DNA from: Dinoroseobacter sp039192165
Lineage (GTDB): Bacteria > Pseudomonadota > Alphaproteobacteria > Rhodobacterales > Rhodobacteraceae
Reading direction: 5' to 3'
DNA: 64,000 nt
Assembly: GCA_039192165.1 (NCBI GenBank)
Contig: JBCCXD010000003.1
Location: 1 to 64,000 of the forward strand
Shown: piece by piece, positions 1-8,342 of the stretch
How positions within the stretch are numbered: position 1 is the stretch's first letter
How the letters are laid out: the number at the start of each line of letters is the position of its first letter
Notes under the pieces: model-generated
The model's database searches: none
What the model was told of the DNA's origin: nothing
The model's input: the letters and a program-made list of their open reading frames with translations, nothing else
Position numbers and translations under genes: made by a program

Positions 1-600
1 CGCGACGCGGCACGCCTGCCATCACGAGTGACTGCCGCGCACATCGAAGAACTTCGTCGGCACTTCACGGACCGTGAGATTCAGGAAATCATGGCGGTTA
101 TCGTGGTCAATGCGTGGCTTTCAAGCAGCATGCAATCCATGGCCACGGTCACAGATCAGCTCAGTATGTCATGGGCTATTCGACATCTGGGGCCGAAAGG
201 TTGGAAACCAGGCGTGCACACCGGTTTACCAAGTGAGCAACGCCCGTACCACATGAGCCAGTTCTTCGACAAACTCGTCGCTGACATGGCCAGCGGTAAA
301 GTGCCAGACGCGGCTTCTGATTGGACCGGGTTGGTTATTCCGTTGGCCACGGATCAGGACGGTGACGGCGTGGAAGATGCCTTCGACGGTTTTCCGACAG
401 ATGCCAGCCGATGGGCGGATACGGATCGGGACGGCATTGAGGACCGCTTTGACGGGGACATCGATGGCGACGGGCTGGACAACGACTTGGAGCTAGCTTC
501 GGGCACGTTCCCATATAAAGCGGATTCAGATGGAGACGGGATCGTGGATGCTGAAGAGCGTTCTGCAGGCACCAATCCATTGGACCCCAATAATTACTAA
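1..600 (+). CDS. AhpD/CMD-like protein with C-terminal calcium-binding repeats (5' end missing)
   Basis: The frame is open to the left edge, so the gene begins outside the window; the GTG at 28 is only the first internal start codon. The N-terminal part (LPSR..HFTDREIQEIMAVIVVNAWL, then a GW..G.H segment) resembles the helical core of carboxymuconolactone decarboxylase/AhpD-like proteins, but no CxxC pair is visible in the part present. From about residue 105 the protein turns into acidic repeats (DQDGDGVEDAFD, DTDRDGIEDRFD, DIDGDGLDND, DSDGDGIVDAEE) of the thrombospondin type-3/EF-hand-loop kind. They end with a G.NPLDP.. tail often seen in exported calcium-binding proteins. Fusing this core to a Ca-binding tail is unusual. 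Export cannot be judged without the N-terminus. Confidence 0.7.
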   Translation, partial: RDAARLPSRVTAAHIEELRRHFTDREIQEIMAVIVVNAWLSSSMQSMATVTDQLSMSWAIRHLGPKGWKPGVHTGLPSEQRPYHMSQFFDKLVADMASGKVPDAASDWTGLVIPLATDQDGDGVEDAFDGFPTDASRWADTDRDGIEDRFDGDIDGDGLDNDLELASGTFPYKADSDGDGIVDAEERSAGTNPLDPNNY

Positions 601-735
601 GTGCCTGGCAGCTGATGCCGCAGCATTTCTGCTCCGCTACGAGGCTGCTGGAGATGCAGTGTCACCCCTCTCGTTCAATTTCCATACTTGCATGGTTCGA
701 AGCACATCTCATGTTCCGACTTGAAAGGTAAACTG

Positions 736-1836
736 GTGAGAAGGTTATCGATCGGCCTGCCATGTTTGATCGGGATCTATGCCGCCATCAGTCTAGATGT
801 GCATAGTGCTTCGGCCCAGGAGGAAATCACTCAATCTTCTCCGCAAATTGGCGGCAACATCATCTCGAGATTGGGGTACAATGGTGATTATCGATCGGAT
901 GCTCCGCTAATTGAAGCGGACGACGTTTTCATACAGATTATTGCCAGTCCTATTATACATTTTTCCGACAAGCTTCGGTTTAATACAGAGCTGCGGGTTG
1001 AGACTGTTACGCCGCCAACCGAGGATCGTGTGTTTGAGGATCAAGGGTTGTTCGCACGCATTCTGCAGTTGGAGTATGATGTCACCGATCGCTTGTCGAT
1101 TCATGCTGGTAAGATGACCCCATCATTCGCACTGGCCTCCTTTATAATTCCAGGCATGTATGGCAACAGCTACAATAAAGAGATTGAGCTTATCGACCGT
1201 GTAGGACTGGGCGCTGACTACGATTTCGGCGGTGGCCAAAGTGGCACGCACACTCTCTCGTTCAACGCCTTCTTTGAAGATACGAGCGTTTTCTCTGAGT
1301 CCCTCGGAACCAATCGAGGAAGAACTTCCATTGATGACGGCGGGGCCAGCAACACGGAAAGTTTAAACTCTTTCGCCTTGTCTTTGGAGGGGCGAGACAT
1401 GCATCGTTTCCCCGGCCTGACATACAAATTGGGTTTGCTGCATCAAAAGCGAGGTGTAGATGGCGTTGCCGACGAGAACGGATTTTCCGCAACTGTCATG
1501 CAGACGCTTGAAAACTCGAACAGTGAGGAGTGGAGCTTCATAGGAGAGTTCGCAGCCTTCGAGAACTTCGAGGGGACTAACGATGACATCATATATGCCA
1601 GTGGCGGCATCGTCTATCGCACGAGCCCTTGGATGGCGGTCCTGTCAGGAACACTGCGTCCAAGGTATCTTGCCGATGGAGGAAAATTTGATGACTATTC
1701 GATTCAGACGTCGCTAGAGTACGACTTAGGAAACGGCTTCTCGCTGGCCGTAGCCCATGAATTGAACCGAGACGAAAACCTCGACAACAGAAGGTTGGGC
1801 TTTCGGTTTTCCAAGGTGATCGAACTAAGTAAATAG
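736..1836 (+). CDS. Porin-like outer-membrane beta-barrel protein
   Basis: This is a protein of about 366 residues. I place the start at GTG 736, preceded by an AAAGG-like ribosome site, because it gives a clean signal peptide (RRLSIGLPCLIGIYAAISL.., cleavage near SASAQ). An in-frame ATG at 688 would add 16 residues before it. The mature part consists of alternating amphipathic strands (LRFNTELRVET, LSIHAGKMTPSF, TLSFNAFFEDTSVF, YSIQTSLEYDLGNGFSLAVAHEL), as in phosphate-selective or general porin-like barrels. The last residues lack the terminal aromatic typical of BAM substrates (it ends ELSK), so the exact class is uncertain. It stands alone on the + strand and converges on the hydrolase gene. 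Confidence 0.65.
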   Translation: MRRLSIGLPCLIGIYAAISLDVHSASAQEEITQSSPQIGGNIISRLGYNGDYRSDAPLIEADDVFIQIIASPIIHFSDKLRFNTELRVETVTPPTEDRVFEDQGLFARILQLEYDVTDRLSIHAGKMTPSFALASFIIPGMYGNSYNKEIELIDRVGLGADYDFGGGQSGTHTLSFNAFFEDTSVFSESLGTNRGRTSIDDGGASNTESLNSFALSLEGRDMHRFPGLTYKLGLLHQKRGVDGVADENGFSATVMQTLENSNSEEWSFIGEFAAFENFEGTNDDIIYASGGIVYRTSPWMAVLSGTLRPRYLADGGKFDDYSIQTSLEYDLGNGFSLAVAHELNRDENLDNRRLGFRFSKVIELSK

Positions 1837-1973
1837 CACTTGGCCGAAGAGTTGTTTCCTGCTGCAGATTGAAGTGCGATCCGCCAAAACCACTGTCATC
1901 CCTTGCGGTGTCCTTAAACAGCAACAAAAACGCTATAGCATACGTGGCCGGTGGCATCCGAAGGCGATTGAAA

Positions 1974-2915
1974 CTATTCTCTTGAGAGGAATTGAACGAT
2001 CGCTTGAAACACTTCTGCAGGTTTCTCTTCAACAAGAAAGTGTCCAGCATCTAACTCCAGAAAAAATACGTTTTCTGCTTCTTCTTTCCAGATTGCAGGA
2101 TAGTCGAACTCTCCTGTGTTTGAGTGTGTTCCCCAGATGACCAGTATGGGAACTCCAATTCTCTGGCTGGCATCTGCCTTGTCGTGTTCAATGTCGATAC
2201 CGGCACTTGCGCGATAATCCTCGCTCATTGCGTGAAATGCGTCTGCAGAGCCGTTGGTCGCTTGGTAGTCTTCCCCGGCGCGGATGTCTTCTCCGGCTGA
2301 CATCCGGGCGAACTCCCCAGCTTGAGGTCCCATAAGCGTTTCTGGCAAAGGATAAGGCTGTGACCAAAACGTCCAGGCCCAGAACCGGTTTGCGACCTGC
2401 CTGTTCATATTCTCCCAAACGTAAGTCGCTGGGATTATGTCCATTACAACCATTTTTTTGACTGCTTGAGGATGATCTTTGGCCAGCCTTCTGGCGACAT
2501 GCGATCCTCGGTCGTGTGAGGCGATGAAGAAACGGTCGAAGCCTAGCTCGGCCATCAAGTGTATTTGGTCTCGAGCCATCTGCCTTTTGGAGTAGTCACC
2601 TTGCCTAGGTTTGTCGCTTCTCCCGTACCCACGTAGATCGGGTGCGATTACTGTGAATTCCTTCGCTAACTGAGGTGCGAGCTTCCGCCACATGACATGA
2701 GATTGTGGTGCGCCGTGCAGAAGAAGGAGTGGTTCACCAGTGCCGCCAACCACTGCGTGAATCCTTACGCCATCCACGAAAACCTCCACATCTTTGAAAC
2801 CGACAAAAAACTCTTTAGTGGTAGACACCAAATCATTTGTATCTGCTTCGGCATTTCCCCGTAAGCAAACAAGCAGCACCAACACTATTGAAAGCGATGC
2901 TGGCATTGGCCTCAT
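1974..2915 (-). CDS. Secreted alpha/beta hydrolase, haloacetate-dehalogenase/epoxide-hydrolase type
   Basis: 313 residues with an N-terminal signal peptide ending near GNAEA. It has a classic alpha/beta-hydrolase fold: the oxyanion motif LLLLHGAPQSHVMW, the strand VIAPDLRGYGRSDKP, and a nucleophile elbow reading SHDRGSHVARR. The nucleophile is therefore Asp rather than Ser, as in haloalkane/fluoroacetate dehalogenases and epoxide hydrolases. The C-terminal catalytic His lies in AGHFLVEEKP. AGGAG upstream of the ATG fits the start. The leader suggests a periplasmic enzyme, which is unusual for fluoroacetate-dehalogenase relatives. The substrate cannot be inferred, and neighbours give no hint. 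Confidence 0.8.
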   Translation of the reverse strand: MRPMPASLSIVLVLLVCLRGNAEADTNDLVSTTKEFFVGFKDVEVFVDGVRIHAVVGGTGEPLLLLHGAPQSHVMWRKLAPQLAKEFTVIAPDLRGYGRSDKPRQGDYSKRQMARDQIHLMAELGFDRFFIASHDRGSHVARRLAKDHPQAVKKMVVMDIIPATYVWENMNRQVANRFWAWTFWSQPYPLPETLMGPQAGEFARMSAGEDIRAGEDYQATNGSADAFHAMSEDYRASAGIDIEHDKADASQRIGVPILVIWGTHSNTGEFDYPAIWKEEAENVFFLELDAGHFLVEEKPAEVFQAIVQFLSRE

Positions 2916-3578
2916 ATTTCTTCTCCTGTTGTAGGTGGCGCTTCGTCATACGGTTTGACTCTGTTTCTCAAAGAGTTCGGCATGTTGTTCGAAGCGGGAA
3001 CTTTATTTCCTCTCCTGACTTGGCTCGTCATTTGATCATTATCACTCTGAGTATAAAGTTACTCTCGACAATGGTGGTTAAAAATAAATGCGCTGTGAAA
3101 CCAATGGACAGGAGTCTTTTCTTTCATTCCGCAGCAAACATGGAGGCCGCTCCCTGTGAACGAACGACTTTGTGATCCTTTTCCGAGATCCAAATTTCCA
3201 GGTAATGGGTAGTAGATACGACTTCACATGAAGGGGCGCTAGGTGCTGAAGTCAGCACCGATTGCGCGTTGATACAACATCATAGCCAGTGCCAGCGCTG
3301 GGCTGTGATCGGCACCGGCTCATGAAAACAGCCATGGGTAGGTTGGAAAGCGTCCGATGGCAGCTTCAAGCCCAGACTTAGCGCCACCGCGACTTTGTCG
3401 AATTTCTGCTGATTAGGTCGCGTTATTAGCTTTGATACTGAAATCCGGCTGCAGTGACCACGGGGAAGCAATTATACGTTGGAAGGTTCATCGTGGTGTG
3501 TCCCGACGAATAGCGGCCTGAAGCTCAAATCACCGGGTTCAATCGGGCTTTCTTGAAAAAATCCGGATCACCAGCATC
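2916..3578. other. Noncoding stretch containing one copy of a diverged duplicated segment
   Basis: I see no credible gene in about 660 bases. Upstream of the hydrolase there is AT-rich, promoter-like sequence (about 3010-3075). An 8-bp perfect hairpin (GGTGCTGA/TCAGCACC) lies at 3242-3259. The stretch 3364-3483 aligns with 45061-45177 (see the repeat entries), which suggests a decayed mobile element. Confidence 0.5.
3364..3483 (+). repeat. Diverged intergenic repeat, copy 1
   Basis: This segment aligns base by base with 45061-45177 with only one-base gaps. Shared blocks are GGTCGCGTT, GAAATCC, TGCAGTGA.CACGG and TCAAGCC.AGACT. Eye alignment suggests roughly three quarters identity; the exact figure was not computed. 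Both copies lie between genes and neither has an intact reading frame, so remnants of the same mobile element or of a duplicated pseudogene are likely. Confidence 0.55.
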
Positions 3579-3952
3579 CTAACATTCGATCTCTCCGCAG
3601 AACGTCCAGCCTGACTTGACCAATAGCCCGCGCATTTCAGCGTTTGACCGATTGGACGATGTCCAAGTTTTAGGTCCCTCCGAAGCGGTCACCTCGAGCA
3701 GTACTTGTCCGATACCGTACCGACGTGAACCTCGGTCTACGATGAGAAGAGAGATGAATGTTTGTTCAAAGAAGTAATGATCATCAACGCAGCAGAACCC
3801 AAAATTTGGTCTTCACTAAGGGCCACTCTCAGCTCGCCGCGTTCAGCTACTTTTCTAACGTAACAGGCTTTTTCATGCGTTCCAGTCACGTTTGAGACAG
3901 TCTTTATCGCCGCGTCGATCTCGCCTTCGGTTCTGCCGGTTCGAACTTTCAT
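3579..3952 (-). pseudogene. GNAT acetyltransferase, broken by a one-base frameshift
   Basis: From ATG 3952 the frame reads MKVRTGRTEGEIDAAIKTVSNV, then CYVRKVAERGELRVALSEDQILGSAAL, and then runs out of frame to a stop near 3737. Shifting by one base at about 3796 restores a typical GNAT second half: DDHYFFEQTFISLLIVD, the acetyl-CoA loop RGSRRYGIGQVLLE, the tail KTWTSSNRSNAEMRGLLVKS, and GWTFCGEIEC with a stop at 3579. Together these make a complete small acetyltransferase of about 124 residues. A single lost base is the simplest explanation. A sequencing error is the alternative. Confidence 0.75.
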
Positions 3953-4177
3953 GCCGCAGGGTTAACATATGTCAGGACAAGTGGAAGTAGAGTCCCGCGG
4001 TTGGTGCGTTCGACTAAGCCCCGAGTTGGCGCTTGCAACGAAGGACCGCAAAGCGGGCTGCGAATGCGGCAAATCTGGTGGTAGAGGAACGTCCGGTTTG
4101 GGCCGGTTCACGCATGTTTTGTTTCAGCGTACTACCTATGTGCACTGCGTTTGAAGCAACTGCGCCTAAACACCAGT

Positions 4178-5740
4178 CTATTCGACCCCGAGAGCTACGA
4201 AAGCTTGACGCAGTCGGTTTCGATCGCGCTCTTTTGCGAAGGGGAAGGCGTTGAAGAATAACTCTTGAGAGAGCTTCGGCCGCTGCGCCTTGGCCGTTTC
4301 AAGCAGTGTTGCAGCGACTTCTCTGTCGCCGTTGAGCTCATTGGCCGCTGCGGCGATCATACGAATATAGAAATGCGCACTGGGCGATTGAACAGCACGA
4401 GCAGCAAGAGCTGCGGCTTTTTCGAAGTCTTCTTGTTCTAAAGCGGCCATGGATTGTGTGCTGAGCATTGCATAGCTCAACGGATCGAGCGGGCTGAGTG
4501 AGAGCGCGATGTCCGATGCCGAAACGCCTTCGGACGGTGCCCCATTGAGGACCTGAAGGAGCCCTCGGTTATAGTGTGACTGAGCAGAATTCGGGTTGAT
4601 CTTTAACGCGCGATCAAGCCAGTCGAGACCTGCTTGGATGTTTCCTTCAAGCCATTGGGCGCGCCCTAAGTTGAAGGCCGCAAATGGGTCTAAGGGGTCC
4701 AATTGCATCGCCGTCTCTGCCGCTTTGGCCGCCGCTCGAATGAACCCTGAGCGGCCGGAGCCAAATCGCATGAACGCGTTCTGCCAATGCACGAAGGACT
4801 TGCCCGAATGGGCGCGAGAAAATCCAGGTTCAAGTGCTAGCGCCGCGTCGAAATGCTCTGAGGCCAAATGATTGTGATGCTGGTCAAAGCGATAGATGTG
4901 CGCCAAACCCAGATGGAAATGCGACCAGGCATCAAACTGGGCATCAGACAGCAGACGCGTCGCATCGGCCTCATGTCGCGGAATTTCGAGATCCAAGGCC
5001 GATACGATGGAAGAGACGATGTCGTTGCGCCCCATCTCAATCTCGAAATGCCCCATGGAGTAGCGGTCGGACCAAATCAACGCGCCATCTTGGGTCGAGA
5101 GCAATTCGACATGCACGTTGAGTGCGTTTGGCAAATGCTCGACAAAACCTGTCACCAGATAACGGACCCCAAGCTGAGACCCGATTTTGTCCGGGCAATC
5201 GTCTTTGGGGTCAAATTGGAACGAGGACCCCCGGGAGATAATGTGTAGCCAGTGCAGCCGTGACAATCCTGAGATGATCTCAGCAGGCAACGCCGTGGCC
5301 ATGCTCGCCAGTGTTTGCGGATCCCCAACTTCGAGAAAGCGCAAAACGCCAATCGATGGGCGGCCGGTCCCGGTAGCGGGCTGCGACTGTGGCTCGGGCT
5401 GTGTCTTCGCAGAAGCGTCGATGCTTGGTGCTATTTGCGTGGCCCTGCCCACGAAGCGAAAGCCGACGCCGTGGACGGTGCGCAGAAATGCTTGGTCGGT
5501 GCCATTATCGCCCAGGGCTTTGCGCACCTGTTTGATCACGGTTGATACGGCGGAATCGCTGATAAAGCGGCCATTCCAGACGGCCTCGATCAGCTCTTCG
5601 CGGGACACCACGCGATCCGCGTTTTCGATCAGGTAAACAAGTGCGGAGTAAGGCTGACGCTCCATATGTACGAGCCCGTCGGGGGAGACGAGTTCGGCAG
5701 CATCTGTGTCCAGCGTGAATTCAGCAATCTTCCACCTCAT
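4178..5740 (-). CDS. Winged-helix (OmpR/CadC-type) transcriptional regulator with TPR domain
   Basis: 520 residues. Residues 1-100 form a Trans_reg_C winged helix (LIENADRVVSREELIEAVW, SDSAVSTVIKQVRKALGD, FLRTVHGVGFRFVG). A linker follows, then an adenylate-cyclase/TolB-like segment (PSIGVLRFLEVGDPQTLA..LGVRYLVTGFVE) and at least three TPR units from about residue 280 (FDAALALEPGFSRAHSG, KAAETAMQLDPLDPFAAFNLG, DRALKINPNSAQSHYNRG). There is no transmembrane segment, so unlike CadC it should be cytoplasmic. Members of this architecture act as transcription factors with a protein-interaction or small-molecule-sensing tail. No target is evident from the neighbours. Confidence 0.85.
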   Translation of the reverse strand: MRWKIAEFTLDTDAAELVSPDGLVHMERQPYSALVYLIENADRVVSREELIEAVWNGRFISDSAVSTVIKQVRKALGDNGTDQAFLRTVHGVGFRFVGRATQIAPSIDASAKTQPEPQSQPATGTGRPSIGVLRFLEVGDPQTLASMATALPAEIISGLSRLHWLHIISRGSSFQFDPKDDCPDKIGSQLGVRYLVTGFVEHLPNALNVHVELLSTQDGALIWSDRYSMGHFEIEMGRNDIVSSIVSALDLEIPRHEADATRLLSDAQFDAWSHFHLGLAHIYRFDQHHNHLASEHFDAALALEPGFSRAHSGKSFVHWQNAFMRFGSGRSGFIRAAAKAAETAMQLDPLDPFAAFNLGRAQWLEGNIQAGLDWLDRALKINPNSAQSHYNRGLLQVLNGAPSEGVSASDIALSLSPLDPLSYAMLSTQSMAALEQEDFEKAAALAARAVQSPSAHFYIRMIAAAANELNGDREVAATLLETAKAQRPKLSQELFFNAFPFAKERDRNRLRQAFVALGVE

Positions 5741-5835
5741 AGCGTCATCCTAGTCTTCCGGAACGGAGAAACAAAGCACACGTGCGCCGGATATTCGGCG
5801 GAACAACCTGCCCCGTGGCTTGGCAGGAGGGTGGG

Positions 5836-6558
5836 TCATTGAGCCTGCTCCCGCGGCAAGCCGACCGAGGCCAAGTGCATCTCTGTACGTACTTGAAATC
5901 CCAAGCGCTCATATAACGAGATGGCACGATGGTTTTCTCTGTAGGTGTGCAGAAAGGGCATTGCCGCCCCCGAGAGGATGAGATGCACCATGGCACAGGT
6001 CAGGTCTGCACCGAGCCCACGCCCATGGAAATCAGGATGCACGCAAACGCCGCTGATCTCTACCCAGCCAGGCAGATTGATGCGCTGACCTGCCATCGCA
6101 ATCAGGTGACCGTTTTGACGGATACCCAGGAACTTGCCCAAAAGCGGGGTGCCAATGGCGAAAGGCCCTGGCTTGCTGATCTGCGCCAAGGCTAGCATGT
6201 CTTCCGCATCGCGCATCTCCAGCAGTGTAATTTCGTCCATATCTGGGAGGTCCGGAGGCTTGGACAGCACCATCTGAAGTGCACCGAATTCCTTTAGGCA
6301 CTCCACCGGTGCTGGCACAGTGATTTCAGCTTTCTTTAGAAATAAAACGGGCGCTTTGCGCTTTGCGATCAACGCAGCCAAGTCCTCGCCACCTTTTGGG
6401 TCTTCTTCACAAAGCGTGGCGAAGTGACCGATGAAGGCTGGAAGTGCCTGCGCAGCACCTTGCGATTGGACCCATTGGCTCCACCCACTATCGCAGGCTG
6501 CCTGTACGGGATCATCAAGAAGTGCGTCTGTGGAATGTCCAAACAAAGTATCTTTCAC
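5836..6558 (-). CDS. GNAT-family N-acetyltransferase
   Basis: 240 residues. The C-terminal half carries the acetyl-CoA fold: VEISGVCVHPDFHGRGLGADLTCAMVHLIL (motif A, with R/Q.xxGxG as HGRGLG), then HTYRENHRAISLYERLGFQVRTEMH (motif B, as in FR47-like proteins). The N-terminal 110 residues are a less conserved extension. It lies just downstream of the tautomerase gene on the same strand, with 127 bases between them, so the two may be co-transcribed. The substrate is unknown. Confidence 0.85.
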   Translation of the reverse strand: MKDTLFGHSTDALLDDPVQAACDSGWSQWVQSQGAAQALPAFIGHFATLCEEDPKGGEDLAALIAKRKAPVLFLKKAEITVPAPVECLKEFGALQMVLSKPPDLPDMDEITLLEMRDAEDMLALAQISKPGPFAIGTPLLGKFLGIRQNGHLIAMAGQRINLPGWVEISGVCVHPDFHGRGLGADLTCAMVHLILSGAAMPFLHTYRENHRAISLYERLGFQVRTEMHLASVGLPREQAQ

Positions 6559-6685
6559 GATCTTTGCTCCCTGAACTGGGCTTTCAGAGCAAGGGGCTTT
6601 TTAAAGCCGTCACAACAGTGTTTTGCCGGGAGAACGGTGGCCTGGAGCTGGACGAAGACCCAGCTCCGGACCTGGCTGATGCGTG

Positions 6686-6907
6686 TCATGCCGCGTTTTC
6701 TTGCAGCGCTTTCACATCAGATGCTCCAAGAGGCTGGCCGCCGATACCCCATTGTCCACCGGGCACATCAATGATGCGCACCCAGGTGACGGAGCGCAGG
6801 GCTTCACCTTCGATTGCGACCATTGTGTTTGTGACTTTTTCGATCATCTCTTTCTTCTGATCTTCGTTGAAGACACCGTCGATGACTTGAATATCCACCA
6901 GAGGCAT
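6686..6907 (-). CDS. 4-oxalocrotonate tautomerase-like enzyme
   Basis: 73 residues starting MPLVDIQVIDGVF. The ATG at 6907 is chosen because AAAGGA precedes it and because Met removal exposes Pro1, the catalytic base of this superfamily. The body (FNEDQKKEMIEKVTNTMVAI.., then VRIIDVPGGQWGIGGQPL) fits the beta-alpha-beta tautomerase fold, including the usual conserved W-G-G region. Family members isomerise keto-enol substrates in aromatic or haloalkane degradation, but no such pathway is nearby. Confidence 0.85.
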   Translation of the reverse strand: MPLVDIQVIDGVFNEDQKKEMIEKVTNTMVAIEGEALRSVTWVRIIDVPGGQWGIGGQPLGASDVKALQENAA

Positions 6908-7129
6908 TTGTTTTTCCTTTGCATTGCATTTGTCCTGAAACACCGTGCTTCAGTTCGTAGTGACAGGTTTACGGGTGCGGACTGATCAATGCTTGGGGGA
7001 TGTGTGGGGAAAATCTGGAAAAACTATGAGTTTTGGTCCGAGGTCAAAGGACCAATTCACGCAGGGTGCGGCTTTGATGCCCCGTTGAATTTGAAATGGC
7101 ATGGTTGGGTGAGATTGAACGTCCACTTC

Positions 7130-7339
7130 TTAACGAATGACAATCCTTGGATGCGCGCCTCCGAAAGTCTCAACCAAACGCCTTAAAGCTGAGACGACTT
7201 CAAGGTCTGCTTTTCTGTCCAGCATCGCAGCAACCAGCTTGGTAGCCTCCGGTAGGAGCAAAAAAACCGGGCGGCTTCGAAGTCTTCGTGCTCCCTAACT
7301 GGCGCCGTCTTCGCCGTTCCAGAGCGGAGGATAGAGCTG
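7130..7339 (-). pseudogene. Decayed remnant of an unidentified gene downstream of the LysR gene
   Basis: Reading left from about 7260, one frame gives a protein-like tail (EATKLVAAMLDRKADLEVV then SALRRLVETFGGAHPRIVIR) ending in TAA at 7130-7132. Above a run of seven A (7258-7265 region) another frame gives REHEDFEAARFF. Joining the two across the homopolymer yields a continuous helical C-terminus, so a frameshifted gene remnant is plausible. I recognise no family. The rest of 6908-7129 contains nothing I can identify. Confidence 0.3.
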
Positions 7340-8245
7340 CTAGTCCGCTAACTCTGTGGCAAGCCAATCGAGAAGCTGGTCAGTGTTGGGATGCACGTTG
7401 CGCGTGGTGCCTCGGAATACTGAGATTTCAGTCGGTCGTGCCACATACTCCCGGCACGGACGCATCAGTTTACCTTCGGCAATCATGCCTTCCGTGGTTC
7501 TGCGCCACCCAAGCGCGATACCCCGACCCGCCACCGCAGCCTGCAACGCGAGCGGGTAACTGTCGAAGGAAACGAGCCCGGGCCGTTGCCACTCTGTGAC
7601 GCCAACGCTGGCAAACCAGCCGGCCCATTCCAGCCAGTCTTGCGGCGCGACGGCATGGGCCAAAAGGGGATACGCGATCAGATCTTGTGGGGCCAGGGTC
7701 AGGTCGTCCCCAGGCAGCAGGGCGGGTGCGCACACCGGGAAGATATCATCGGAGGCGGTGAACGCGAGGCGTGCTGCGCCTGCGGCGCGACCGGAGGTTT
7801 GCATTGCCACATCGAAATGCTCCAGGGTCTCTGTCAGCGGGCTGAGGCTACTGATCACCCGCAGCTCCACGCCGGGATGGCGCTCGTGGAACCCGGCAAG
7901 CCGGGGCATCAACCAGTAAAAGGCCTCGCACAGCTGGCAATGCAGAACAAGTTCGCCTGAGCGTCTTTGTCCCTTCAGCGCCGCGATTTCGGTTGAGATA
8001 TCGGCAAGCGCAGTCTCCACCACGCGCCCAAGCCGCCGCCCCGCTTCGGTTAGAAAGACCGCGCGGTTACGCCTCTCAAAGAGCAGGGTCCCCAGCTCCC
8101 TCTCAAGTGCCGCGATCTGCTTGCTCACAGCCGTCTGGGTCATGCCCAGTTCATCTGCAGCTAGTGAAAAGCTCTCATGCCGCGCCGCTGCATTGAACGG
8201 CCGCAGCCGGGACAGTGGCGGCAGGGATGTCATGTGATTATCCAT
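7340..8245 (-). CDS. LysR-family transcriptional regulator (GcvA-like)
   Basis: 301 residues. The N-terminal helix-turn-helix (LRPFNAAARHESFSLAADEL then GMTQTAVSKQIAALERELGT) and the LFERRNRAVFLTEAGRRL wing are typical of LysR proteins of the GcvA/AmpR type. The rest is the usual periplasmic-binding-like effector domain. It is transcribed divergently from the EamA transporter gene, with 97 bases between them that hold a dyad (8295-8316). It therefore probably controls the transporter/Nudix pair and itself. Confidence 0.9.
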   Translation of the reverse strand: MDNHMTSLPPLSRLRPFNAAARHESFSLAADELGMTQTAVSKQIAALERELGTLLFERRNRAVFLTEAGRRLGRVVETALADISTEIAALKGQRRSGELVLHCQLCEAFYWLMPRLAGFHERHPGVELRVISSLSPLTETLEHFDVAMQTSGRAAGAARLAFTASDDIFPVCAPALLPGDDLTLAPQDLIAYPLLAHAVAPQDWLEWAGWFASVGVTEWQRPGLVSFDSYPLALQAAVAGRGIALGWRRTTEGMIAEGKLMRPCREYVARPTEISVFRGTTRNVHPNTDQLLDWLATELAD

Positions 8246-8294
8246 TCCAAAAAGTCATGAAAATTAGCTGAAAACTCCTTTTTCATATCAAGTC

Positions 8295-8316
8295 ATACAT
8301 GATTTCTCGGATGTAT
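8295..8316. promoter_or_regulatory. Candidate LysR operator
   Basis: The inverted repeat ATACAT-N10-ATGTAT sits in the 97-base divergent region between the LysR gene and the transporter gene. Its size and A/T arms fit the T-N11-A class of LysR boxes. The assignment to this regulator is inferred from position. Confidence 0.5.
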
Positions 8317-8342
8317 CGAGTGGTCGAGATCAGCCAATATAC

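Noticed and set aside
3242..3259. Perfect 8-bp hairpin GGTGCTGA/TCAGCACC
   Set aside because: No T-run and no gene immediately upstream, so not reported as a terminator.
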